Source: an uncultured Blautia sp.
GTDB lineage: Bacteria > Bacillota > Clostridia > Lachnospirales > Lachnospiraceae
Direction: 5' to 3'
DNA length: 12,208 nucleotides
NCBI GenBank assembly: GCA_946629475.1
Contig: CAMOXX010000063.1
Location: 1-12,208 of the forward strand
Shown: positions 1 through 6,412 of the stretch, piece by piece
Numbering within the stretch: the first letter of the stretch is position 1
Layout: each line of letters opens with the position of its first letter
Translations under genes and position numbers: made by a program
The notes under the pieces: generated by a model
Databases searched by the model: none
What the model saw: only the letters and a program-made list of their open reading frames with translations
What the model was told of the DNA's origin: nothing

Positions 1-520
1 CGTTGATGTAGCCGATGCCGAAAAGGTTCATGGAATCGGAAACCATACCCTGTACATAGCCTACTGTCTTGCTTTCGGTTACGGAACCGGCTACAAGACC
101 TACCAGATAAGAAGCCTGCTCCTGCGCGAACATCAGGCAGGCAACGTTGTCGAGATCTGCGCATGACGCGTCATCAATGATGGCAAATTTCTGGTCCGGG
201 TTGTCCTCTGCCGCCTCACGGGTAGCATCCGCCAGCATGTAACCGACACAGATGATCAGGTCATATTCCTCATCGATGAAGGTATTGATGTTTGTCTGAT
301 AGTCAGCATCCGTTTTGCTCTCAAGATAATTGACTTCAAAGCTGTCGTCCTCTTCTGCAAGAGCCTTGAGGCCTTCCCAGGAAGTCTGGTTGAAGGATTT
401 GTCATTGACACCGCCTACGTCGGTAACCATACCAATACGGATTGTGTCAGCAAACGCGGGAGTAACCATCATGGAAGCCGCAACGCAGGTAACAATAACG
501 CCGGTGAGTAATTTTTTCAT
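1..520 (-). CDS. BMP/PnrA-family ABC transporter substrate-binding protein (N-terminal part, runs off window)
   Basis: This is the first 173 codons of an exported solute-binding protein; the C-terminus lies beyond base 1. It starts at the ATG complementary to 518-520, six bases after an AGGAGG. The N-terminus is a signal peptide (MKKLLTGVIVTCVAAS...) with a likely type I cleavage after TPAFA, before Asp25. The mature part begins DTIRIGMVTDVGGVNDKSFN, the opening strand of BMP-family proteins with the typical DKSFNQ and W-EGL motifs, and continues with DLIICVGYMLADA, FAIIDD and VGLVAGSVTESKTVGYVQGM, all expected of the family. Members such as PnrA bind purine nucleosides and feed an ABC importer. 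The substrate here is inferred from family only. Unlike many Firmicutes relatives it has no canonical lipobox: the only Cys in the signal peptide, Cys12, is preceded by IVT. It has its own promoter and follows the PfkB-type kinase gene on the same strand. Confidence 0.9.
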   Translation of the reverse strand, partial: MKKLLTGVIVTCVAASMMVTPAFADTIRIGMVTDVGGVNDKSFNQTSWEGLKALAEEDDSFEVNYLESKTDADYQTNINTFIDEEYDLIICVGYMLADATREAAEDNPDQKFAIIDDASCADLDNVACLMFAQEQASYLVGLVAGSVTESKTVGYVQGMVSDSMNLFGIGYIN

Positions 521-578
521 ACTATTCCTCCTCTTTGAGACTGTATTTGGCGGAGCTCTTATTTCCGCTCATGTCATA

Positions 579-607
579 ATTATACCCAAAGAACCGTCCC
601 GAATCAA
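579..607 (-). promoter_or_regulatory. Sigma-A promoter of the BMP-family gene
   Basis: Read on the minus strand there is TTGATT (602-607), a 17-base spacer, and a perfect TATAAT (579-584), about 60 bases upstream of the start codon at 520. Spacing and hexamers fit a strong housekeeping promoter. A 6-bp inverted repeat, GAATCA at 601-606 and TGATTC at 632-637, has one arm on the -35 box and could be an operator; this is weak because the arms are short and 25 bases apart. No terminator is visible between the upstream kinase gene and this promoter, so some read-through is possible. Confidence 0.75.
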
Positions 608-647
608 GATAAAATTATTGCATTAAGCACATGATTCGTTACTATTT

Positions 648-1613
648 CTATACATCAATGCCGAACTCCGAAGGCCGGAAACTCGGGCAGACATTCTCAT
701 CGGTGGTGATCACAGAGGAGGCAAGCCTTGTCCCGATCATGGCAGCTTCGGACAGCTTTTTCCCATAAGTCAGTCCGATCGCGACCCCGGCGAAAAAAGC
801 ATCTCCCGCTCCGGTCGTGTCGATTACATTCACACTGATCGCAGGGATCATCCCGGCAGTCCCGTCAGAATCCACATATACGGCCCCCCGGTCTCCCATA
901 GTCACAATCATCCGGCTTATTTCTGCCTTTCTGACCTTCCCGGGCAGAACCCTCACCAGCTCCTCCTGCATCATCTCTGTATATTCTTCCGAGAAGAGCT
1001 GAGCGCTCTCCATCTGATTGCATACAATGCAGTCCGTCTTCTTCAGCCAGAACCGGCGTTCCATGGCGATGGACATATTGGAGACCACGGCATAGACTTT
1101 CTTTCCGTATTTCTCTGCAAGCCGGAAAATGTCGCTCAGCAGCTCTTCCTCCATATCGATTTCCACAACAATACTGTCAGCTCCCGCAAAAATTTCCTCC
1201 CCATATTCCCGCAGGATGTCGGAAACCGGGCTTAAATCCGGCCGCTTTGAAATAGATGCCGTCACATCCCCATGATTATCAAAAACGGCCAGCCACATTC
1301 CGAGGCCATCGTCGGTCCGGATGATATAATCCGTGTTGACCCCCCTTTTATTCAGGCGGTCGATCACATCCGTGCTGATGCCGCTGCGGTCCACGACTCC
1401 GACAAAAGTAGGAGAAAGCCCCACATTGGCAATATCCTCCACGACATTGCGGCTCACACCTCCATGTACCTGGAGAACCCTTCCCCGGTTTCTTCCGCCG
1501 GGAATATACTTGGAGAGAGGATACCCTTTGATGTCGACAAACGAAGCGCCGAGGACAACGATCCCCATATTTTTTCTGCTTTTTGCACTTTCCGCGCTGT
1601 ACTCAGCCATCAT
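648..1613 (-). CDS. PfkB-family carbohydrate/nucleoside kinase, pseudouridine kinase-like
   Basis: Predicted cytoplasmic ATP-dependent kinase of the ribokinase/PfkB fold, 321 residues. Residues 18-28 (IVVLGASFVDI) form the first strand with the substrate Asp. GGVSRN at 51-56 is the PfkB N-terminal signature, and the GGV-RN form with a nearby GYP resembles pseudouridine kinase PsuK. CNQMESAQL (198-206) holds the NxxE magnesium motif. DTTGAGD (265-271) is the C-terminal signature, with Asp271 as catalytic base. The frame extends to a GTG at 1628, but the AGGAGG at 1619-1624 lies inside that extension, so translation should start at ATG 1613 (5-base spacing) or the adjacent ATG 1610 (8-base spacing). 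It follows the PAP2 gene by 26 bases, so it is probably cotranscribed with it. No pseudouridine glycosidase gene is in view. Family assignment is firm; the substrate is inferred and could be another nucleoside or sugar. Confidence 0.88.
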   Translation of the reverse strand: MMAEYSAESAKSRKNMGIVVLGASFVDIKGYPLSKYIPGGRNRGRVLQVHGGVSRNVVEDIANVGLSPTFVGVVDRSGISTDVIDRLNKRGVNTDYIIRTDDGLGMWLAVFDNHGDVTASISKRPDLSPVSDILREYGEEIFAGADSIVVEIDMEEELLSDIFRLAEKYGKKVYAVVSNMSIAMERRFWLKKTDCIVCNQMESAQLFSEEYTEMMQEELVRVLPGKVRKAEISRMIVTMGDRGAVYVDSDGTAGMIPAISVNVIDTTGAGDAFFAGVAIGLTYGKKLSEAAMIGTRLASSVITTDENVCPSFRPSEFGIDV

Positions 1614-1639
1614 CTCTTCCTCCTGCACCGGGAATGCCG

Positions 1640-2179
1640 TCAGGCAGCACTCCCGCCGTTTGCTTTACGTTCAGTAATTTTTTTAACTGCAAATGATGCG
1701 ATCAGGCCGAACACAATGCCAATCACGGTTCCGGCCAGCACATCGGTTGGATAGTGGACACCCACATAAAGCCTCGACAGTGCAATCAGGGCCGCCAGGA
1801 CAACCAGACATACCGACGCTTTCCTCGGGAGCCACCGGAACATGCTTACAGAAGATGCAAAGGCAATCGCCGCATGTCCGGAGGCAAAGGAGTAGCTGTT
1901 TTCCTTCGCCACAATGATGGTCAGCCCTTCTATCACTTCGTAAGGCCTGATCCGGGCAACCGTATTCTTGAGAAACAGATCATTAAAGATAAAAGTCAGC
2001 AGAATCGCGATCACACTGGCCAGTCCGGCTTTTCTGGTCTTTGCAAAAATGAGCAGGACCAATGTCAGAATGACCCAGAAGATTCCTTTGTTTCCGAGAA
2101 ACGAGAGCCCCTTCATGACCGGGTTGAGAACCGGATTCCTGATGTTGTCCTGAATAAAAAGAAGAATTGAACCGTCCAT
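1640..2179 (-). CDS. PAP2-superfamily membrane phosphatase (undecaprenyl-pyrophosphatase/lipid phosphatase type)
   Basis: Integral membrane phosphatase of 179 residues. All three PAP2 motifs are present: KNTVARIRP (71-79, Lys71, Arg78), SFASGHA (97-103, catalytic His102) and SRLYVGVHYPTD (135-146, Arg136, nucleophile His142, Asp146). Hydrophobic stretches near 33-46, 52-70, 103-115, 121-139 and 146-165 fit the usual multi-helix bundle with the active site at the outer face. Relatives dephosphorylate undecaprenyl pyrophosphate, phosphatidate or phosphatidylglycerol phosphate; the sequence alone does not say which. Its compact length fits the BcrC/YbjG-like group. The ATG is preceded by a purine-rich AAGGAAAGGAAAC, a moderate ribosome site. 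It lies 27 bases after the metallophosphoesterase gene and 26 bases before the kinase start, so it is the middle gene of a likely three-gene transcript. Confidence 0.9.
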   Translation of the reverse strand: MDGSILLFIQDNIRNPVLNPVMKGLSFLGNKGIFWVILTLVLLIFAKTRKAGLASVIAILLTFIFNDLFLKNTVARIRPYEVIEGLTIIVAKENSYSFASGHAAIAFASSVSMFRWLPRKASVCLVVLAALIALSRLYVGVHYPTDVLAGTVIGIVFGLIASFAVKKITERKANGGSAA

Positions 2180-2206
2180 TTTTGTTTCCTTTCCTTAAAA
2201 AACAAC

Positions 2207-3394
2207 TCACTGAAACGTCAGATTAACCACGGAGATGTCGCTGTCCGTGCCCACCCGCATGGGCGGTCCGTAAAACCCGACTCCGGCCGTAACAATCGTC
2301 TGCAGTCCAGAGACCACCTTGTAGCCAAAGGCATTCTCATTGAAGAAGGGCACGATCAGATTGCCCGGGAAGATCTGTCCCGCATGGGTGTGTCCGCAGA
2401 GTGCCAGGTCCGCGCCGTACTCCTTCAGGTTCGCAAAATCGATCGGCTCATGCTCCAGCACGATCACAGGCTTTTCGGAATCGATATCCTTCAGCAGTTC
2501 CTCGGCGGATTTCCGGACAGCTGTTCCGTCGCCGGCCTTTTCTCCGTCGACCCTCCCGACAAGCTGCACCTCATCGTTCAGCATCACCGTCTCATCATAA
2601 AGAACGTTAAAACCTGCGTCAAGGAAAAACTCTTCCATCTGTTTTGTACGGAATGCCTTGCTGATCGGCGAAATCGGAAAGCCTCCAAACAGCGTCTCCT
2701 CCACATCATGATTTCCATAAACCGCGAAGACACCGTATTTTGACCGGATTCCCCGGAGTATCTCCGCGTACCGGTCCGGATCGTCCATGCTTTCGTACGA
2801 GCTGGTAAAAATGTCACCCGCAATCACAACAGCGTCCGCGTCTTCCGCATTGATCAGGTCGACCATCTTCTGAATGGTTTTATGTTTCGAGTTGACACTC
2901 ATATGCAGGTCGGCGATCAGAATCAGCTTCATTTTCTTCTGATCCCCCACAGTTTTGTCGATCGTCACATCATAGGTGACGACCCTTGTATTCTGGGCAT
3001 GGATCATACCATAAACCATAACTGTCAGGCCTGTAATGATCGAAATAAGCAGCATCAGAGGACGTCCGCGCGTGCGTGTTGTACTTTTCAGAATGGTTTT
3101 CCTGATCAGGTTGCCGATAACCCAGCCCAAAAGAAGCAGTATCAGCGTGCCCAGATAATAAAGATAAAATCCCAGCCAGATATTTCCCCATTTCTGGAGC
3201 AGGAACTTGATCTTCGAGTCCTGCAGCATCGCGCCTGCAACCGGCAGCAGGGCGAACAGCGAAACGGCAGGTATGTAAACCGCATAGATACGGCGCTTCA
3301 GCCTCGGTGCTGCATCCTTTATGCAAAGATTGGTCATAAGGATAATTAAAGCGGTGAAGATGATATATGAAGTTATCGAAATACCGGGGTGCAT
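2207..3394 (-). CDS. Membrane-anchored metallophosphoesterase (YkuE/YaeI-like)
   Basis: A 395-residue protein with about four N-terminal transmembrane segments (roughly 6-24, 37-56, 72-97, 112-132) followed by a calcineurin-like phosphoesterase domain from about 153. The metal-binding series is complete: DLH (162-164), GD (193-194), GNHD (227-230), His315 in LEHEP, and GHTHAGQ (334-340). The short linker after helix four (AQNTRVV) suggests the catalytic domain is held at the outer face of the membrane. Characterised relatives include YaeI and YkuE, and LpxG-type lipid hydrolases are more distant; the substrate here is unknown. The ATG at 3394 follows AGGGAG with 8-base spacing. An overlapping ATG nine bases upstream (at 3402) is in another frame. 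It is the first gene of the run metallophosphoesterase, PAP2, PfkB-type kinase, and is divergent from the CapA-like gene. Confidence 0.88.
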   Translation of the reverse strand: MHPGISITSYIIFTALIILMTNLCIKDAAPRLKRRIYAVYIPAVSLFALLPVAGAMLQDSKIKFLLQKWGNIWLGFYLYYLGTLILLLLGWVIGNLIRKTILKSTTRTRGRPLMLLISIITGLTVMVYGMIHAQNTRVVTYDVTIDKTVGDQKKMKLILIADLHMSVNSKHKTIQKMVDLINAEDADAVVIAGDIFTSSYESMDDPDRYAEILRGIRSKYGVFAVYGNHDVEETLFGGFPISPISKAFRTKQMEEFFLDAGFNVLYDETVMLNDEVQLVGRVDGEKAGDGTAVRKSAEELLKDIDSEKPVIVLEHEPIDFANLKEYGADLALCGHTHAGQIFPGNLIVPFFNENAFGYKVVSGLQTIVTAGVGFYGPPMRVGTDSDISVVNLTFQ

Positions 3395-3420
3395 GGTTTC
3401 ATCTCCCTTTTTTTCAGTCC

Positions 3421-3449
3421 ATTATACTATAAACGGAGGCATATTTCTA
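3421..3449 (-). promoter_or_regulatory. Probable promoter of the metallophosphoesterase operon
   Basis: On the minus strand a perfect TATAAT lies at 3421-3426, about 27 bases before the start codon. The -35 region at 17-base spacing (3444-3449) does not match TTGACA well, so the promoter may need an activator or may be weak. That -35 position lies within a perfect 14-bp dyad (3443-3456). Confidence 0.5.
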
Positions 3450-3456
3450 CAGAAAT
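3443..3456. promoter_or_regulatory. Short dyad over the -35 region of the metallophosphoesterase promoter
   Basis: ATTTCT, two central bases, AGAAAT: a perfect 6-bp-arm inverted repeat covering the -35 position of the minus-strand promoter. The symmetry and place fit a dimeric regulator's operator, but an AT-rich repeat this short can arise by chance. Confidence 0.35.
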
Positions 3457-3488
3457 TAGTTGCTGATTAGTACCTGGTCATTTCCTTC

Positions 3489-3522
3489 GCAGATGCGCGC
3501 GAAAATCATTCAAAGCATCTGC
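3489..3522. repeat. 8-bp inverted repeat immediately upstream of the CapA-like gene promoter
   Basis: GCAGATGC at 3489-3496 and GCATCTGC at 3515-3522 are perfect reverse complements separated by 18 bases, and the right arm directly abuts the -35 hexamer at 3523. No T-run follows, so it is not a terminator. It may be a pair of half-sites or an operator for divergent control. Confidence 0.5.
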
Positions 3523-3551
3523 TTTACCCGGAGAGGTAAATGTGCTATGAT
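3523..3551 (+). promoter_or_regulatory. Extended -10 promoter of the CapA-like gene with an embedded dyad
   Basis: TTTACC (3523-3528), a 17-base spacer, then TATGAT (3546-3551) preceded by TGC, giving a TGnTATnAT extended -10. The -35 is also the left arm of a perfect dyad, TTTACC, six bases, GGTAAA (3523-3540), so a protein bound there would block polymerase. Transcription should begin near 3558, leaving a leader of about 90 bases. Confidence 0.6.
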
Positions 3552-3605
3552 AGCCGATAGCAACCATTCAGGACTGATCCGGGTTTTCCGGGGTCTGTCC
3601 GAAAA

Positions 3606-3619
3606 CGCAGCGTGCTGCG
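3606..3619 (+). other. Hairpin in the leader of the CapA-like mRNA
   Basis: CGCAG (3606-3610) and CTGCG (3615-3619) pair around a four-base loop, and a second weaker hairpin can form at about 3584-3605 between TTTTCCGG and CCGAAAA. Both lie between the predicted start of transcription and the GGAGG at 3635-3639. I do not recognise a riboswitch class in the leader. Confidence 0.3.
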
Positions 3620-3646
3620 CAAAAGCCAGTCGCCGGAGGCGGAAAA

Positions 3647-5140
3647 GTGAAGCGAACCGAGAATACACCGCTCAATATTATAGAAAAACTGAATACCCGG
3701 ACCAGTCTGATCTGCGCTGTCGCTGTCCTGATCATCCTGACCGTTATATTCTGCCGTCTGGATCATCAGCTGGTCACAGTACCTGCTGTCCAGGCCGAAA
3801 AGCAGGAGAATGAGGCAAAGCAGCAGACGGTCGAAAAGAAAAAAGCGCCCGTCGTCACCACGGCATCTGTCGTCGCAGCCGGGGATAACTTCTATCAGCC
3901 CGGAATCCTGATGTCCGGGCAGGACGGATCAGGCACCTGGAGCTACGAAAAAGTCTATGATCACATCCGGAGTGAAATCCAGGCAGCGGATCTGGCACTT
4001 GTGAATCAGGAGACGGTTTTTACCACTTCCCACAATTCAGTCAGCGCGTCCGGCTACTATGCCACACCGACCGAGGTCGGAGATGCCCTGGTAAATGCCG
4101 GTTTTGATGTCATCTGCAGCGCGACCAACCATATGGACGACTGGGGCGCCGATTATCTGAACGAGACCATCGCCTACTGGAAAAAATCCCATCCCGATAT
4201 CCTGGTTGCAGGGATTCATGATTCGGAGGAGGACAAAAGCACCGTCCGTATTTATGATGCCGGGGGAATACGCATCGCCGTGCTGAACTATACCTACGGT
4301 ACAAACAGCAGTACAGTCGGAACCGGCGGTGTGTATCAGCCCAACACCGGCGGCCGTACCTACATGCTGGATCTTCTGCCCGAAGGATCCGAAGAGATTT
4401 CTGCCATGATCCAAAAGGCCAGGGCGCAGGCGGACTGTGTTATCTTTGCAGCCCACTGGGGTACGACAGATGAACCAATGCCCACGGAATACGAAAAACA
4501 GTGGGCAGCCTTCCTGATGCAGCAGGGGGTTGACGTCCTGATCGGCACCCATCCGCACGTTCTTCAGCCGTACGGCGTGATGACCGATGATGACGGGCAC
4601 AGCATGACCGTGTTTTATTCCCTCGGCAATTTTGCCTCCTCATCAGACAACTGGATCGAGCGGCTCGGGGGGCTGGCATGCTTTACCATCCGGAAATCCG
4701 TCTCCGAAGAGGAGGGGACGACGGTTGAGATCCTTGACCCTGTGATAAAACCTGTCGTGGTGCACAGTGACAGCAGCAGCGGCATGGACGAATACTCTGT
4801 GTATCTTCTGGACGAATATACGAAGAGCATGGCCGAAAGCTGCAGCATACGGAACACCGTCGGAGAACTGTTCAGCCTGACCAATCTGTACCGCAAATTC
4901 GAGGAGATCATGTCCGTCAATGTCACTCCGTCGGCAGGGACAGATCTTCTGAACGCTCGCTTTCTCTGGGACGGATCGGTTCAGGACGAGAAAGGGAATT
5001 ATCTCACGATCCTGTCGTCCACCGAGGCCGGTTACTACAGCGCGATGGATATTGATATCTCGGACTACTCCTACTTTGAGGATTATGATTACACCGGTCT
5101 TTCCGGCAAAAGTTCCGAGTCCGAGATGGAATTTCAGTAA
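3647..5140 (+). CDS. CapA-family (PGA synthesis protein CapA-like) membrane-anchored metallophosphatase-fold protein
   Basis: A 497-residue protein with a short cytoplasmic N-terminus, one transmembrane anchor at about 20-37, a charged Glu/Lys/Gln-rich linker (50-66) and an extracellular CapA domain from about 70 to 370. Family motifs are in order: AAGDN (77-81), NQET (120-123), SATNHMDDWG (158-167), HWG (270-272), GTHPHVLQP (300-308) and FYSLGNF (323-329). These are the metal-binding positions of the CapA branch of the calcineurin-like fold. CapA itself works in poly-gamma-glutamate export or anchoring, but no capB, capC or capD homologue is in view, so that role should not be assumed. The acidic, Tyr/Ser-rich tail after about 380 is not assigned. 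The GTG start is supported by GGAGG at 3635-3639 with 7-base spacing. It is a single gene between a dyad-rich promoter and a bidirectional terminator. Confidence 0.88.
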   Translation: MKRTENTPLNIIEKLNTRTSLICAVAVLIILTVIFCRLDHQLVTVPAVQAEKQENEAKQQTVEKKKAPVVTTASVVAAGDNFYQPGILMSGQDGSGTWSYEKVYDHIRSEIQAADLALVNQETVFTTSHNSVSASGYYATPTEVGDALVNAGFDVICSATNHMDDWGADYLNETIAYWKKSHPDILVAGIHDSEEDKSTVRIYDAGGIRIAVLNYTYGTNSSTVGTGGVYQPNTGGRTYMLDLLPEGSEEISAMIQKARAQADCVIFAAHWGTTDEPMPTEYEKQWAAFLMQQGVDVLIGTHPHVLQPYGVMTDDDGHSMTVFYSLGNFASSSDNWIERLGGLACFTIRKSVSEEEGTTVEILDPVIKPVVVHSDSSSGMDEYSVYLLDEYTKSMAESCSIRNTVGELFSLTNLYRKFEEIMSVNVTPSAGTDLLNARFLWDGSVQDEKGNYLTILSSTEAGYYSAMDIDISDYSYFEDYDYTGLSGKSSESEMEFQ

Positions 5141-5178
5141 AAAAGCTTCCGGGAATTTAAACTCCCAGAAGCTTTTTT
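5139..5178. terminator. Bidirectional intrinsic terminator between converging genes, overlapping both
   Basis: AAAAAAGCTTC (5139-5149) pairs perfectly with GAAGCTTTTTT (5168-5178); GGGA (5151-5154) pairs with TCCC (5163-5166) across one C-A mismatch, leaving an eight-base loop. Each strand ends the stem in a T-run, so it should stop transcription from both sides. The TAA of the CapA-like gene (5138-5140) enters the left arm, the tatD TAA (complement of 5157-5159) lies in the loop, and the right arm encodes the last residues of TatD (KKLLGV). Confidence 0.9.
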
Positions 5179-5933
5179 GCGTTCTCACAGGTCGTTTCGA
5201 TGACCTCCTCTGCCGTTATGCCTTTCAGTTCGGCGATCGCCGCTGCCACATAGGGCAGGTTCAGTGAAGAATTTCTCTTTCCCCGGTATGGTTCCGGTGC
5301 AAGGTACGGACAGTCGGTTTCCAGAACCAGCTGCTCCAGCGGCGCCATCTGCACAACCTCCTTCAGCTTTCTCCCGTTCCGGAATGTGACAACTCCGCCG
5401 ATCCCGAGGTACAGCCCCATGTCCAGATACTCCCGGGCATGCTCCATCCCGTAGGAATAGCAGTGGAGAATTCCACCGTACATACCGCTTTTCATGTATT
5501 CCTTTATGATTCGAAGCGTATCATCCGCCGCATTCCGGCTGTGGATCATAAACGGAAGCTGCTCCTCCCGCGCAATATCCATCTGCGCCAGAAACATCTC
5601 CTGCTGCCGCCTGTGCTCATTTTCTTCCTTATGCCAATAATAATCGAGTCCGATCTCCCCGATCGCCAGAATCTTTTCATGGCGGGAAACCGCGCGGACT
5701 TTTTCGAGTGTTCCTTCCGTCATCTCCTCCGCATAGTCCGGGTGGACTCCGACAGCTCCCCACAAGTGGGCATATTTTTCTGTCATCGGAATGATCCTGT
5801 CAAGGCTCTCTATGGAAGCGCAGACGTTCACCACATTTCCGATTCCGTTCCGCGGAAGGGACGCGATAAGCGCGTCCCCGTCCTCAGCAAATGCTTCATC
5901 ATCATAATGTGCGTGTGTGTCAAATATCATCAT
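5157..5933 (-). CDS. tatD: TatD-family metal-dependent hydrolase (3'-5' DNase type)
   Basis: Cytoplasmic TIM-barrel metallohydrolase of 258 residues. Starting at ATG 5933 the ligands are His7 and His9 (DTHAHYDD), Glu93 (AIGEIGLDYYWHKEE), His131 (MIHSRNA), His157 (ILHCYSYG) and Asp207 (LETDCPYLAPEPYRGKRN), all at family positions. TatD proteins are 3'-5' exonucleases acting on DNA and some RNA, linked to DNA repair and nucleic-acid turnover. The frame extends to a GTG at 5969, but the extra 12 residues do not resemble the family, and a GGTGATC matching the extended anti-Shine-Dalgarno pairing sits just before the tandem ATGs at 5933 and 5930, so one of these is the start. It is the last gene after metG and dfx; metG-tatD proximity is widespread in Firmicutes. 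The usual followers rnmV and ksgA are absent. Confidence 0.93.
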   Translation of the reverse strand: MMIFDTHAHYDDEAFAEDGDALIASLPRNGIGNVVNVCASIESLDRIIPMTEKYAHLWGAVGVHPDYAEEMTEGTLEKVRAVSRHEKILAIGEIGLDYYWHKEENEHRRQQEMFLAQMDIAREEQLPFMIHSRNAADDTLRIIKEYMKSGMYGGILHCYSYGMEHAREYLDMGLYLGIGGVVTFRNGRKLKEVVQMAPLEQLVLETDCPYLAPEPYRGKRNSSLNLPYVAAAIAELKGITAEEVIETTCENAKKLLGV

Positions 5934-5953
5934 TCGATCACCATAAGCAGGCC

Positions 5954-5967
5954 GCGGATTGCTCCGC
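5954..5967 (-). other. Small GNRA-type hairpin between dfx and tatD
   Basis: On the transcribed strand GCGGA and TCCGC form a 5-bp stem around GCAA, a stable GNRA tetraloop, in the 62-base gap between the dfx stop and the tatD start. No T-run follows, so it is not a terminator. It could protect or mark a processed mRNA end; this is inference. Confidence 0.35.
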
Positions 5968-5995
5968 ACCCGTTGTCATGCCCGGCACCCAGATT

Positions 5996-6370
5996 TCAGA
6001 TCTCCTTCTTCCAGTATCCGTGCAGGTTGCAGTATTCATAGGCCGCTACAGGCTTCTCGCCTTCAACCAGGCGGAAGCAGGCCTTCGGTGCACTTCCGGG
6101 AGCAAGCACTCTTCTTGCTCTTCCCAGGTTTGTCTCCAGCATAATCCACTGGATATAGTGGGCATCCAGCATCGGATGCTCTACCTCACCTACGGTGACT
6201 GTTACGAGATCGCCGTCGATCTCCACAGAGGGGACATGCTTTTCATGGGCTCCGTCCGTTGTGTTGGGAACCAGCTCAACCATCGGCTCACCGCAGCATT
6301 TTGTCGGACATGCCGAATCCTGCAGGATTCCGGCAATTTTACCGCATTTTTCACATCTCACCAGTTTCAT
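5996..6370 (-). CDS. dfx: Desulfoferrodoxin (2Fe superoxide reductase)
   Basis: Cytoplasmic superoxide reductase of 124 residues; it reduces superoxide to hydrogen peroxide using electrons usually delivered by rubredoxin. The N-terminal desulforedoxin domain keeps all four centre I cysteines (Cys6, Cys9, Cys25, Cys26), so this is the two-centre class rather than neelaredoxin. The catalytic centre II is complete: Glu43-Lys44-His45 (HEKHVP), His65 and His71 (HPMLDAHYIQW), and Cys114 and His117 (YCNLHGYW). Translation starts at ATG 6370, six bases after GGAGG; the longer frame to 6412 adds 14 residues before the domain and is unlikely. It lies 42 bases after the metG stop and before tatD on the same strand, with no promoter I can identify in the gap, so it is probably read from the metG transcript. 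An extra Cys21 precedes the CC pair. Confidence 0.95.
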   Translation of the reverse strand: MKLVRCEKCGKIAGILQDSACPTKCCGEPMVELVPNTTDGAHEKHVPSVEIDGDLVTVTVGEVEHPMLDAHYIQWIMLETNLGRARRVLAPGSAPKACFRLVEGEKPVAAYEYCNLHGYWKKEI

Positions 6371-6412
6371 AGTCTTCCTCCTTTCATAAAACCCAGCTTC
6401 CCCAATCGGCAT

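Noticed and set aside
4037..4600. A 187-codon minus-strand frame opposite the CapA-like gene
   Set aside because: The CapA motifs are on the other strand, and nothing recognisable appears here.
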